A stretch of DNA of 64,000 nt from contig JADJMV010000007.1 in NCBI GenBank assembly GCA_016709445.1, positions 124,001 through 188,000 on the forward strand. Reading direction: 5' to 3'. This stretch comes from Phycisphaerales bacterium. GTDB taxonomy: Bacteria; Planctomycetota; Phycisphaerae; Phycisphaerales; UBA1924. Below, in pieces: positions 18,707 through 26,596 of the stretch (within the stretch, counting starts at the first letter, position 1; every line of letters begins with the position of its first letter). The position numbers and the translations under genes are program-made. The notes under the pieces are model-generated. The model was not told the origin of the DNA. It did no database searches and worked only from the letters and a program-made list of their open reading frames with translations.

Positions 18707-18878
18707 GGGATAGTGTCGCCGGGAGGGAGGGGGAGGTCAAATGGGCGGCCCGCCAAATAGCAATTGGCGCCCGGGAGGGCGTGGGGAACCCGCACGACGG
18801 GAATTGCCTCGCCCTGGGACGGCTGGCGCCTTGAGCGGCGCCATGCGGCCACCGAGCGGTTTCTGGAGGGTTCGGAAG

Positions 18879-19316
18879 CTAGGCGGGTTCGCGATCGGGG
18901 CGATCGCTCGGGCCGACGTGGACACCCCAGACGCGCTGGACGTGGTCACGGACGTTGGCCCGGGCCTGCGCTCGGGCGTCGCGGGCGGCTTGGCGGCGGG
19001 AGCCCCGCGCGGCACGGCAGGCCTGGGCGGAGGCATCGAGGCAATCGCGGAGGGAGGCCTTGAGGCCGTTGAGTCCGCCCGTGATGCCCTCGGCGCCGGA
19101 TGCCATGAGTTTGGCGGCGTCATCGGGGGAGATCGAACCCTCGGCGACATATGCGGCGATCTCGCGCCGGGTTTCTTCGCGTGCTTCGGTCTGGGCGATT
19201 CTTGCTCGGGCCTTGGCGCGGGTGCTGAGGTGCTCGATCAGGACCCAGAGGGTGATAACGCCGCCTCCGAGCGCGATGAGGCAAAGCACGAAGAGTTGGT
19301 TCGGGTCGAGTGGCAA
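18879..19316 (-). CDS. Small membrane protein, third member of a tandem paralogous family
   Basis: 145 residues from TTG 19316, with GGAG 8 bases upstream. One membrane helix (FVLCLIALGGGVITLWVLIE), a short linker, then TRREIAAYVAEGSISPDDAAKLMASG, which closely matches the two upstream genes. It alone carries ~60 more residues, arginine/alanine-rich and helical (RQAARDARAQARANVRDHV). The (R/K)REIAAY(I/V)AEGS(I/M)(S/T)PE(D/Q) module resembles SHOCT-like or PspB-like oligomerisation helices. Function unknown; last gene of a three-gene operon. Confidence 0.65.
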   Translation of the reverse strand: MPLDPNQLFVLCLIALGGGVITLWVLIEHLSTRAKARARIAQTEAREETRREIAAYVAEGSISPDDAAKLMASGAEGITGGLNGLKASLRDCLDASAQACRAARGSRRQAARDARAQARANVRDHVQRVWGVHVGPSDRPDREPA

Positions 19317-19332
19317 GGGGTTTCTCCGTTCG

Positions 19333-19578
19333 TCAGCACTTCCGGCCGCGCTCCCAGACGGGCATGTCGGCCTTGATCAGCTTTTCGCCGTCTTCGGGGG
19401 TGATGGAGCCCTCGGCGATGTACGCGGCGATCTCGCGCTTCGTCGTCTCTCGAGAGCGGGTCTGGGCGATGCTTCGGATGGTGCCGAAGACGATGCTGAT
19501 GACCGCGACGCCGAGGCCACCCCCGATGGCGAGGATCGGGATCGCGTTGGCTTCGTTCAGGCCAAGTGTTGGGAGCAT
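19333..19578 (-). CDS. Small membrane protein, second member of the tandem family
   Basis: 81 residues. Hydrophobic helix at ~13-33 (IPILAIGGGLGVAVISIVFG), basic juxtamembrane segment, then TKREIAAYIAEGSITPEDGEKL near the C-terminus. Start ATG 19578 has AAGGA upstream. 16 bases separate its stop from the next gene's TTG start and 41 bases separate it from the previous gene, so the three are probably one transcript. At DNA level a ~30-base stretch of the module is nearly identical to the neighbour, pointing to recent duplication or conversion. Confidence 0.75.
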   Translation of the reverse strand: MLPTLGLNEANAIPILAIGGGLGVAVISIVFGTIRSIAQTRSRETTKREIAAYIAEGSITPEDGEKLIKADMPVWERGRKC

Positions 19579-19619
19579 CGGTTGATTCCTTGATCTCTGA
19601 GGCTCTGGGCTGCCAGGGG

Positions 19620-19841
19620 TCAGGCCTTTCCGCCGGCCTTCATGAGTCGCTCACCCTGCTCGGGTGTCATCGAGCCCTCGGCGATGTACGCGGCGATCTC
19701 GCGACGCGTCTTCTCGCGGGCGACTGCCTTGACCATGCCGGCGACGGAACCGAACACGATCGCGACGACCCCCACGCCACCAAAGATGAGGGGGACGAGG
19801 GCGTCTTCATTGTTGACGATCGACTGCAGGGCAGATTCCAT
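19620..19841 (-). CDS. Small membrane protein, first member of the tandem family
   Basis: 73 residues from ATG 19841 behind a strong AGGGGAGGTGA. Membrane helix at ~16-38 (LVPLIFGGVGVVAIVFGSVAGMV), then KTRREIAAYIAEGSMTPEQGERLMKAGG. The helix-plus-module layout repeats in the two genes downstream. I do not recognise a named family; from memory similar short proteins are frequent in Phycisphaerae. Most likely a membrane-associated helper or scaffold. Confidence 0.75.
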   Translation of the reverse strand: MESALQSIVNNEDALVPLIFGGVGVVAIVFGSVAGMVKAVAREKTRREIAAYIAEGSMTPEQGERLMKAGGKA

Positions 19842-20054
19842 CGCTTCACCTCCCCTGGCCCGGTTGGCCGGGCCGTTCGGGGACACTTCCCCCGACCCCG
19901 CTGTCATTCGGAAAGCCGCGGGACAGATTTCGGGCCGCACGACGGCCCCAGTTTCCCAGATCCTCGGGTGTGGAACAAGTGTCCCGGGGCGCGTGCCCTT
20001 GGATCGGCCCCGTTCGGCCCCCTGGGGTGGGCGGATCGAACCCTATTCTGTGTC

Positions 20055-20816
20055 ATGGCGCCGGAGCGAGGAATTGGGCGTCGGGACGACCTGACGGGTG
20101 TGCTGGCGGCATACCGCGAGGGGATTTTCCCGATGTCGATCCCGGCCGGGCCGCGGGGGCGGGCGTCGTTGGCCTGGTACGAGGCGGATCCCCGAGGGGT
20201 GATTCGTCTCGAAGGGGATGGTCCGCGGTTGCACCGACGCCTGGAGCGGACGGTGCGGTGCGGGCGGTTCCGCGTGACCAGCGACCGGGCGTTCGGGCTG
20301 GTGATCAGGGCCTGCGGGGACCCCAGGCGGCCGGGGGGCTGGATCGATGGGGAGATTGTGGGCTTGTTTGAGGCGCTGCACGCGGCGGGCTTGGCGCACT
20401 CGGTGGAGGCGTGGCTCGATCTCGGCGAGGGGCAGGGCGTCGAGCCGGGGTTGGTGGGCCCGGAGGGGCTGCTGGTGGGCGGCTTGTATGGGCTGTGTGT
20501 GGGCGGGGTGTTCTGCGCAGAGAGCATGTTCTCGCGCCCGGACATGGGTGGGCGTGACGCGAGCAAGGTGTGCCTCGCGAGGACGATCGCGCATCTACGG
20601 TCGCGTGGGTTCGGGCTGATCGATACACAGATGTGGAGCGAACACCTGGCGCAGTTTGGGTGCGAGGAGGTGTCGCGTCGGGAGTATCGGGAGATGTTGG
20701 AACGCTGGAGGGATGTGGGGGTGCGTTGGGGGGAGTGGGAGGGGGAAGGGCGTGGAGAGATGGAGAGACGGAGAGACGGAGAGATGGAGAGACGAAGTGA
20801 CGCAGGGATGAAGTGA
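20055..20816 (+). CDS. aat: Leucyl/phenylalanyl-tRNA-protein transferase
   Basis: 253 residues from ATG 20055. It adds Leu or Phe to proteins starting with Arg or Lys, marking them for ClpS/ClpAP. Family motifs: AAYREGIFPMS near the N-terminus, LVGGLYGLCVGGVFCAESMFSR in the core, GFGLIDTQ and SRREYREML. The enzyme proper ends around residue 228; the last ~20 residues (GEMERRRDGEMERRSDAG) are translated from a polypurine repeat, so the native stop has been lost or displaced. clpS and clpA are not in the window. Confidence 0.92.
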   Translation: MAPERGIGRRDDLTGVLAAYREGIFPMSIPAGPRGRASLAWYEADPRGVIRLEGDGPRLHRRLERTVRCGRFRVTSDRAFGLVIRACGDPRRPGGWIDGEIVGLFEALHAAGLAHSVEAWLDLGEGQGVEPGLVGPEGLLVGGLYGLCVGGVFCAESMFSRPDMGGRDASKVCLARTIAHLRSRGFGLIDTQMWSEHLAQFGCEEVSRREYREMLERWRDVGVRWGEWEGEGRGEMERRRDGEMERRSDAGMK

Positions 20817-20851
20817 CGGTGAGATGGTGTGATGGGGAGAGAGACTGCGTG
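20754..20851. repeat. Polypurine repeat, GGAGAGACG type, running into aat
   Basis: Units of GGAGAGACGGAGAGATGG ending in GGAGAGACGAAGTGACG, then degenerate purine-rich sequence. The 17-mer GGAGAGACGAAGTGACG is shared exactly with 28533-28549. Part of it is translated as the tail of aat. Confidence 0.9.
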
Positions 20852-20868
20852 AGGGGGTTGGGAAGGGC

Positions 20869-21729
20869 TTAGGGGATGCTCGGGCCGGCTTGGATGGCGT
20901 CGTGGGTGAGGGCCAACCAGGGGGAGTAGAAGTCAAACGCGGGCAGGTCGGAGCGTGCGCGGACGGCGCCGGTGGAGCCGCTTTGGTGTGCACGGGCGTG
21001 GATGTCGGCGGGCGGGCGGAAACGGTCGAAGCCCTCGTCCATGGCGGCCTGTGGCGCCTTCTCGAGCAGGCGGAGCGTGAGCGCGTCGAGGTTGCGCTGG
21101 CCGGTGTACGAGCGGTCGGCGCCGAGCAGCTCGAAGTCGAACTTGTCGGCGATGACGCGGATGCGGCGCTGGTCGGTGGTGTAGATGTCGAGGATGTCGG
21201 TGGTCCGCGACGTCGTGGTGCGCTGGACGGCGCCTTCTCCGTCGGCCATGCGGCGGGCGATGACCGCGGGGACACCACCGATCAGGTAGCCGCGGCCGGC
21301 GTCGTTCACTGCGTTGGGATTGGCCTGGATCAGTGTTTCCGAGTTCTCGATCCGGGCGCGGATGAGGAGCTTGATATCGAGGGTGCGCAGGCCCTGTGGA
21401 TCGCCGTGGCGGGGCTCGACGAGGTAGAGCGTGCCGTCGGAGCCCATCGCCTCGGTCATTCGTTTGGCGGCGACCGGGGCGGGAAGGGCGTCGAGCTCGG
21501 CTCGGGTGGGCGCCAGCGCGGCCACGCCGCGGCGGGCAAGCTGGTAGAGGGCGGAGACCCGCTCGGCGGCGCTCACGAAGTGGCAGATCATGGGGGCGGG
21601 GATGCGGGCGGCGAGGCGTGCGCCAGCGGCGTCGAGGCCGGCGGCCTCCAGAGCCTCGGCTCTGCGGGGCTCGTCGAGAGTTCCGGGCCAGGCGGCGATG
21701 GTGAGGTAGGCGCGATCGTGGATGGTCAC
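20869..21729 (-). CDS. Conserved hypothetical protein
   Basis: 286 residues from GTG 21729, with GGAGG 6 bases upstream. Its start codon overlaps the stop of the upstream gene (GTGA), so translation is probably coupled. No signal or membrane segment. Recognisable patches are RAYLTIAAWPGTLDEPRRAEAL, APMICHFVS, GRGYLIGGVPAVIARRM and ILDIYTTDQRRIRVIADKFDFELLG; it looks like a soluble alpha/beta protein with an internal GGVPA loop. No family recognised, and none is suggested by the neighbouring membrane protein. Confidence 0.65.
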   Translation of the reverse strand: MTIHDRAYLTIAAWPGTLDEPRRAEALEAAGLDAAGARLAARIPAPMICHFVSAAERVSALYQLARRGVAALAPTRAELDALPAPVAAKRMTEAMGSDGTLYLVEPRHGDPQGLRTLDIKLLIRARIENSETLIQANPNAVNDAGRGYLIGGVPAVIARRMADGEGAVQRTTTSRTTDILDIYTTDQRRIRVIADKFDFELLGADRSYTGQRNLDALTLRLLEKAPQAAMDEGFDRFRPPADIHARAHQSGSTGAVRARSDLPAFDFYSPWLALTHDAIQAGPSIP

Positions 21730-22516
21730 GATGCCTCCGTCTCGGTTGTGCGGCCGCATTCGGGGCAGGGCGCGGCGCTGGCGAGTCCTGCTCGATCATA
21801 CCCGCACCAGTCGCAGCCTCTGGGGGCGCGCTGCTGCGGCCTGCGGGCGAAGAGGGGGACGAAGATCGCGGGACCGGCGACCACGAACCCGACAAGACCG
21901 GCGAGGATGAGGGTGAGGAAGCTCGCCGTGCCGCAGTAGCAATCGGCCTTTCTTCGGACCATCACATCGATTGGGATGAGCGCAATGGTCTCGACGATGG
22001 TGCCCTTGAAGACGATGCGTGCAGCGTGACCGAGCAGGTCCGGGTTGGTGCGGCGCGAGCGGTTGGCGTATCGGACGAGGAGGAGGCTGAAGAGGATCCA
22101 ACTGGAGCCGAGCCCGGCGAGGAGGGCGATGGGTGACCAGTCGAGGTCGTTGCGGGAAGGTAGAGCACGGCCATCTCGGAGACCGACGCGACGAAGCCCA
22201 CGAGGAGGGCGGCGAGGCAAAGGCCGGCGATCGCCAGCGAGAGCTTGACGCTCCGGCCGCGGTGTCTCCTGGGGATGGCCAGCCGCATCGGGAGCAGGAA
22301 GAGCCCCTGGAGGATGGAGAGGCTGCCGATGCAGATGAGGGTGACCTTGAGGTATCCGGCGTCGGTGGCGACGTCGAGCAGGCGGTGCGGGGTGGGCAGT
22401 GCAGGCTCGTTGTCCGAGCAGGAACCGAGGAAGAGGGTGAAGAGCGTGAAGGCGAGGAGGACTTGGGCGGCCCAGCCGCCCGCGAGGAGGGACCATCGTT
22501 TGCCGCGTCCGGTCAA
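21726..22516 (-). pseudogene. Zinc-ribbon membrane protein, interrupted by one frameshift
   Basis: From ATG 22516 the first ~118 codons give three hydrophobic helices (LLAGGWAAQVLLAFTLFTLFLG, VTLICIGSLSILQGLFLL, LSLAIAGLCLAALLVGFVA). Near 22150-22162 the sense switches frame: after VLYLP the other frame continues NDLDWSPIALLAGLGSSWILFSLLLV, more helices, and a C-terminal zinc ribbon CDWCGYDRAGL...CPECG. Loss of one base in TTCCCGC would explain it. The downstream part still looks constrained, so this is either a very recent mutation or a sequence error. The stop overlaps the next gene's GTG start. Confidence 0.65.
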
Positions 22517-22660
22517 GTCGGCTCCATCTCAGGGTTTCGGCGAGCGGGGTTGGCGCGAGGGGAGTGCTCTCTGGGGAGAAGATACCAGAGCGCGGCGTTG
22601 GGGCGGGGTCGCGCAGGCCGATTGGGCCGCCCGTACTATGGGGCTGGAAGGAATCCGCCC

Positions 22661-25057
22661 ATGTCGACTTCCCGGCCCGCGAACGCCCCGATCGATACCC
22701 CTGGCACCGGCGAACGCCGGGAATCCGGCAACCGGCTGAGCCGCGAGAGCAGCCCCTATCTGCTCCAGCACGCGCAGAATCCGGTGGACTGGTGGGCGTG
22801 GGGTCCGGAGGCGTTTGCGGAGGCGCGGCGTCGGCAGGTGCCGATCTTCCTCTCGGTTGGCTACTCCACGTGCTACTGGTGCCACGTGATGGAGCGGGAG
22901 AGCTTCGAGAGCCCGTCGATCGCGGCGCTGATGAACGAGCGCTTCGTGTGCGTGAAGGTCGATCGCGAGGAGCGGCCGGACGTTGACAACTTGTACATGA
23001 CGGCCACGCAGGTGTTCTCGGGGCGGGGCGGGTGGCCGATGAGCGTGTTTCTGGAGCCGGAGCAACTCCGGCCCTTCTGGTGCGGGACGTACTTCCCGGC
23101 GGAGGCAGCGCCGGGGATGCATGTGCCAGCGTTCCCGCAGGTGCTCGAGGGGCTCAGCGGGGCGTGGACCAACCAGCGTGAGGGCGTGATTCAGCAGGCC
23201 GAGAGCCTGGCGGGGGCGGTGCGGGAGCATCTGTCGGGTCTCGGCAAGCCCGTGCCCGTGGGGCACCGGGATGTGGAGCGGACAGCCGACCGATTGCTGC
23301 GGGCGTTCGACCAAGTGCATGGGGCGTTCGGCGGGGCGCCGAAGTTCCCGCAGACGTCGTACACGGAGTTCCTGCTCGAGGCGCGCCGGCAGGCGGCGGA
23401 CAAGGCGACGCGGGACGCACTGGACAGGGCGATCCAGGGGACGCTGGACGCGATGGCGGTGGGGGGAATCCGGGACCACGTCGGGGGCGGCTTTCACCGG
23501 TACGCCGTCGATGCCACGTGGACGGTGCCGCACTTTGAGAAGATGCTGTACGACCAGGCGCTGCTGGCGCTGCTCTATACACGTGCGGCGACGGTGTACG
23601 ACGACGCGGAGTACAAGCGCGTCGTGCGCGAGACGCTCGAGTATGTGCTGCGGGAGATGACCGACACCTTGGGCGGATTCTTCTCGGCGCAGGACGCGGA
23701 GGTCGGCGGGCGGGAGGGGCAGAACTATCTCTGGACGCCGACGCAGCTCGCCGAGACGCTCGACCCGGGGGACGCCGAGTTTGCCGCGAGCGTGTACGGG
23801 CTGGAGAAGGGGCCGAACTTCCGCGACCCGCACCACCCGCAGGAGCCGGCCTCGAATGTGCTGCGGCTCGAGGCGAGACCGACGGCCATCGCGGGGCGGA
23901 TGAACCTGTCGCGGGATGAGTTTCTGATGAAGCTCGCGGGGATCAATCGGCGCTTGTACGCCGAGCGGACCAAGCGGGCGCAGCCGCGGAAAGACGACAA
24001 GACGATCGCCGAGTGGAACGGGATGATGATCGCGGCCTTTGCCGAGGCGGCGGTGCTGTTCAAAGACCAGCGGTATTTCGCGGCCGCGGAGCGGGCGGCG
24101 GCGTTTGTGCTGGAGCGGATGCTGGACCGGGACGGCCGGCTGGCTCGATCGTGGCGTGGGGGGCGGACGGCGGGGGCGGGGGTGCTCGACGACTCGGCGA
24201 TGCTGATCGCGGGGTTGATCGCGCTGCACCGCGCGGCGGTGGCGCGGACGGGGCGTCCCGGGCCGACACCATACCTCGAGTCGGCGGTGCGGCTCTATGA
24301 GCAGGCGGTCCGGGACTTCCGCGCCGAGGACATGGGGTATTTCGACACGCGGGCGGGGCAGGAGGATCTGTTCGTCCGCTCGCGCACGACCTACGACGGG
24401 GCGACGCCCTGCGGTTCGAGCGTGATGCTGCACAACCTGCTGGATCTGGCGGAGGCGACGGGGGAGCCGAGCTATCTGGATCGCGCGGTCTCGCTGCTGC
24501 GGACGCTGAGCGGGGCGATCAGCCGCGACTCGCTGGCGACGGTGAACTCGACGCGCGGCCTGCTGCGTCTGCTGCGGACGGAGCGGTCGAAGCGGGACAC
24601 GGAGACGTTCGCGCCCGCCGGGGCCGGCGAGGAGCCCACGCCCGCAGGGGGGTTGCCGGTCGAAATCTACGCGGAGACGGACCGTGTGCGGGTCTCGCAG
24701 GGCGAGCCGGCGGAATTGACGCTCCTGGTGCACGTCGCGGAGGGCTATCACGTGACCTCGGCGAATTCGCAGGCGGGGGCGTCGGGGGACGACCTCGGCC
24801 TGGTGGGCTTCCGTGTGTTTGCGATCGGGGGGGAGGGGATCGAGGCGTATGCCGACTACCCGTTGGGCGAGGAGATCGGCGTGTACGGCTCGCGGTTTCT
24901 GGCCTATTCGGGGCAGTTCGAGCTCAAGGTCGCGATCGAGCAGACGGGGCCGATCTCGGGCCGGCCGCGCCTGGCGATCACGTACCAAGCGTGTACGGAC
25001 ACGGAGTGTCAGTTGCCGCGGACGGTGGAGTTGGATGTGGGGATTGAGGGCAAGTGA
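22661..25057 (+). CDS. DUF255 thioredoxin-fold / six-hairpin protein with DsbD-like C-terminus
   Basis: 798 residues from ATG 22661. Residues ~25-190 are the DUF255 (YyaL/spermatogenesis-associated 20-like) domain: NRLSRESSPYLLQHAQNPVDWW and a CYWC pair (Cys71, Cys74) in SVGYSTCYWCHVM. Residues ~200-640 resemble the alpha/alpha six-hairpin fold of N-acylglucosamine 2-epimerases (GGIRDHVGGGFHRYAVD, WTVPHFEKMLYDQ, KDDKTIAEWNGMMI). The last ~130 residues (VEIYAETDRVRVSQGEPAELTLLVHVAEGYHV... CTDTECQLPRTV) resemble the DsbD/DsbC-type immunoglobulin-like domain with a cysteine pair. Suggests thiol redox activity; substrate unknown. No signal peptide is evident. Confidence 0.85.
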   Translation: MSTSRPANAPIDTPGTGERRESGNRLSRESSPYLLQHAQNPVDWWAWGPEAFAEARRRQVPIFLSVGYSTCYWCHVMERESFESPSIAALMNERFVCVKVDREERPDVDNLYMTATQVFSGRGGWPMSVFLEPEQLRPFWCGTYFPAEAAPGMHVPAFPQVLEGLSGAWTNQREGVIQQAESLAGAVREHLSGLGKPVPVGHRDVERTADRLLRAFDQVHGAFGGAPKFPQTSYTEFLLEARRQAADKATRDALDRAIQGTLDAMAVGGIRDHVGGGFHRYAVDATWTVPHFEKMLYDQALLALLYTRAATVYDDAEYKRVVRETLEYVLREMTDTLGGFFSAQDAEVGGREGQNYLWTPTQLAETLDPGDAEFAASVYGLEKGPNFRDPHHPQEPASNVLRLEARPTAIAGRMNLSRDEFLMKLAGINRRLYAERTKRAQPRKDDKTIAEWNGMMIAAFAEAAVLFKDQRYFAAAERAAAFVLERMLDRDGRLARSWRGGRTAGAGVLDDSAMLIAGLIALHRAAVARTGRPGPTPYLESAVRLYEQAVRDFRAEDMGYFDTRAGQEDLFVRSRTTYDGATPCGSSVMLHNLLDLAEATGEPSYLDRAVSLLRTLSGAISRDSLATVNSTRGLLRLLRTERSKRDTETFAPAGAGEEPTPAGGLPVEIYAETDRVRVSQGEPAELTLLVHVAEGYHVTSANSQAGASGDDLGLVGFRVFAIGGEGIEAYADYPLGEEIGVYGSRFLAYSGQFELKVAIEQTGPISGRPRLAITYQACTDTECQLPRTVELDVGIEGK

Positions 25058-25151
25058 GGCGCGGGGGTTGGCCTGCCGGGGGCGTCCGTTGCGTGTTCGA
25101 TTGTCGTGCGGGCGTGCACGTCTTCCCGAGACAAGAGAGATGGGGCGCTTC

Positions 25152-25405
25152 GCCCCGAAAGGGGCGTGAGCGTGTAGCCACGGGTGGAGCGGGGCGAAGC
25201 CTCGCGGAACCCGTGGTGGGTGTCAGAATCGGGATGAGCCCCGGAGGGGCGACAGAGTCAGGTGAAGCGCGCTGCGCAGAACCCCATCTCTCCCGTCCCT
25301 GCCGGGGCGAATCTTTCGGGGGACGGCTTTCCACGGGTTCCGCTCCGCCCTCCGGGCTGCGCTCCACCCGTGGCTACAGCCTCTTCGTCCCTTCGGGACG
25401 GGGCG
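25152..25405. repeat. REP-like composite repeat, left copy
   Basis: A forward ~105-base unit (25152-25257: GCCCCGAAAGGGGC, GTAGCCACGGGTGGAGCGG, ...GCGGAACCCGTGG..., AGCCCCGGAGGGGCG) and an inverted partial unit (25330-25405) form one large imperfect inverted repeat. Each unit is itself a hairpin between CCACGGGT and ACCCGTGG. The rest of 25058-25441 shows no gene. Confidence 0.85.
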
Positions 25406-25441
25406 CGGGGTGGACGGCTGGGGTGTGCCCGAGGGTATTCG

Positions 25442-25894
25442 TCACTCGAAGACGTACCGCTCGTCAAACTCGATCCCGTGCGCTTGCAGCAGGCGAAGCA
25501 GTTCCGACTTGAAGCTCTCCTTCTTGTGGTGTTCCTCTTGTGTGGCGATGTAGCGCTTCACCGCGTCTTCCTGCGACTTGCTCACGCTGAAGGCCGAGTA
25601 GCCCTCCTGCCATGCGAAGGCGCGGAGTGCCGGGAAGGTCTCGTGGATCCAGAGCGACGAGCCCGACTTGGCCTTGCGCATCAAATCCGACACGGGCTTG
25701 TCGGGCTTCCACCTGAGGTAGAGGTGGACGTGGTCCTCGACGCCGCCGATGTCGTAGAGCACCCCGCCCTCGGTGCGGATGATGCCGCCGACGTAGGGGT
25801 AGAGGCGCTCGGCGATGCCACGCTCAATCCAGGGCTCGCGGTGTTTGGTAGAGAAAACGATGTGGAGCAGGATCTGCGAGTACGTGCCGGGCAT
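25442..25894 (-). CDS. Y1 transposase, IS200/RAYT-like
   Basis: 150 residues. HUH single-strand nuclease fold: opening TYSQILLHIVFSTKHREPWI, HUH motif HVHLYLRW at ~72-79, and a C-terminal helix with the likely nucleophile Tyr in KRYIATQEEHHKKESF, ending AHGIEFDERYVFE. It cleaves and joins single-stranded DNA at hairpins. The gene has no tnpB and no ordinary terminal inverted repeats; instead two copies of the palindromic repeat (25152-25405 and 26013-26258) flank it, the arrangement expected of a REP-associated transposase or of an IS200-like element. Catalytic residues look intact. Confidence 0.88.
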   Translation of the reverse strand: MPGTYSQILLHIVFSTKHREPWIERGIAERLYPYVGGIIRTEGGVLYDIGGVEDHVHLYLRWKPDKPVSDLMRKAKSGSSLWIHETFPALRAFAWQEGYSAFSVSKSQEDAVKRYIATQEEHHKKESFKSELLRLLQAHGIEFDERYVFE

Positions 25895-26012
25895 GGTTGT
25901 CCCCCTTGCCTTGGTGCTGGAGTTTCCAGACTAGTTCCGGGCCGGGTGGTGGGCAAGCGACGCGACGAACCCTGGCGCTGTTGAGTCAACTCGATTCTGT
26001 AGCGATTGGGCT

Positions 26013-26258
26013 GCCCCGAAGGGGCGCGAGGTTGTAGCCACGGGTGGAGCGGGGCGAAGCACCGCGGAACCCGTGGTCGGTGTCGGAATCGGAGTGAGCC
26101 CCGGAGGGGCGGCAGGATCGGAGAGGCCGATGCGCCAGACCGGAATGCGCCTCTGCCGCCCCATCCGGGGCGGCGTGCGTTTTGATCCCTGTCCACGGGT
26201 TTCGTCCGCCTGCGGCGGACTTCACCCGTGGCTACAGCCTTGCGCCCCTTCGGGGCAA
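26013..26258. repeat. REP-like composite repeat, right copy
   Basis: Forward unit 26013-26115 is ~85-90% identical to the left copy and in the same orientation; an inverted partial unit lies at 26193-26258. With the left copy it brackets the Y1 transposase. Confidence 0.85.
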
Positions 26259-26265
26259 GCGCGCT

Positions 26266-26575
26266 CCGGTTGGTTGCCCTTGCCCCGAAGGGGCGCCATA
26301 GCCAGAGCCCAGGGCGCAGCCCTGGGTGTGCGATCGCCGCGGGTCTGAGAGCCCTGAAAGGGCGCGAATCGGGACTCGGCCCAGATTGAGAATCCTGTTC
26401 CGCCCCGTTGGGGCTTGGGGACTCGGGCCGCCCTGCTCCCCGGGGCGTTGCCCCGGGCTCGGGTTATGACGCTCCTTTGGGGCTTCCGCGACGCATCGCA
26501 CCCCTGTACACGGAGGCGCTGCCCCGGGCTCTGGCCATCACGCCCCGTTGGGGCGGGTTATTGGGTCTGACCGAG
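26266..26575. repeat. Cluster of short GC palindromes
   Basis: At least seven small hairpins in ~300 bases with no gene: CCCCGAAGGGG, CCCAGGGCGCAGCCCTGGG, GCCCTGAAAGGGC, GCCCCGTTGGGGC (twice), CCCGGGGCGTTGCCCCGGG, and GCTGCCCCGGGC. They look like diverse fragments of REP-type elements next to the transposase. Confidence 0.8.
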
Positions 26576-26596
26576 ATGGCGGTCTGCACACGGCGT

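Noticed and set aside
25442..25894. Complete IS605-type element
   Set aside because: No tnpB/IscB gene or guide RNA-like region adjoins the transposase; the flanking sequence is repeat DNA.
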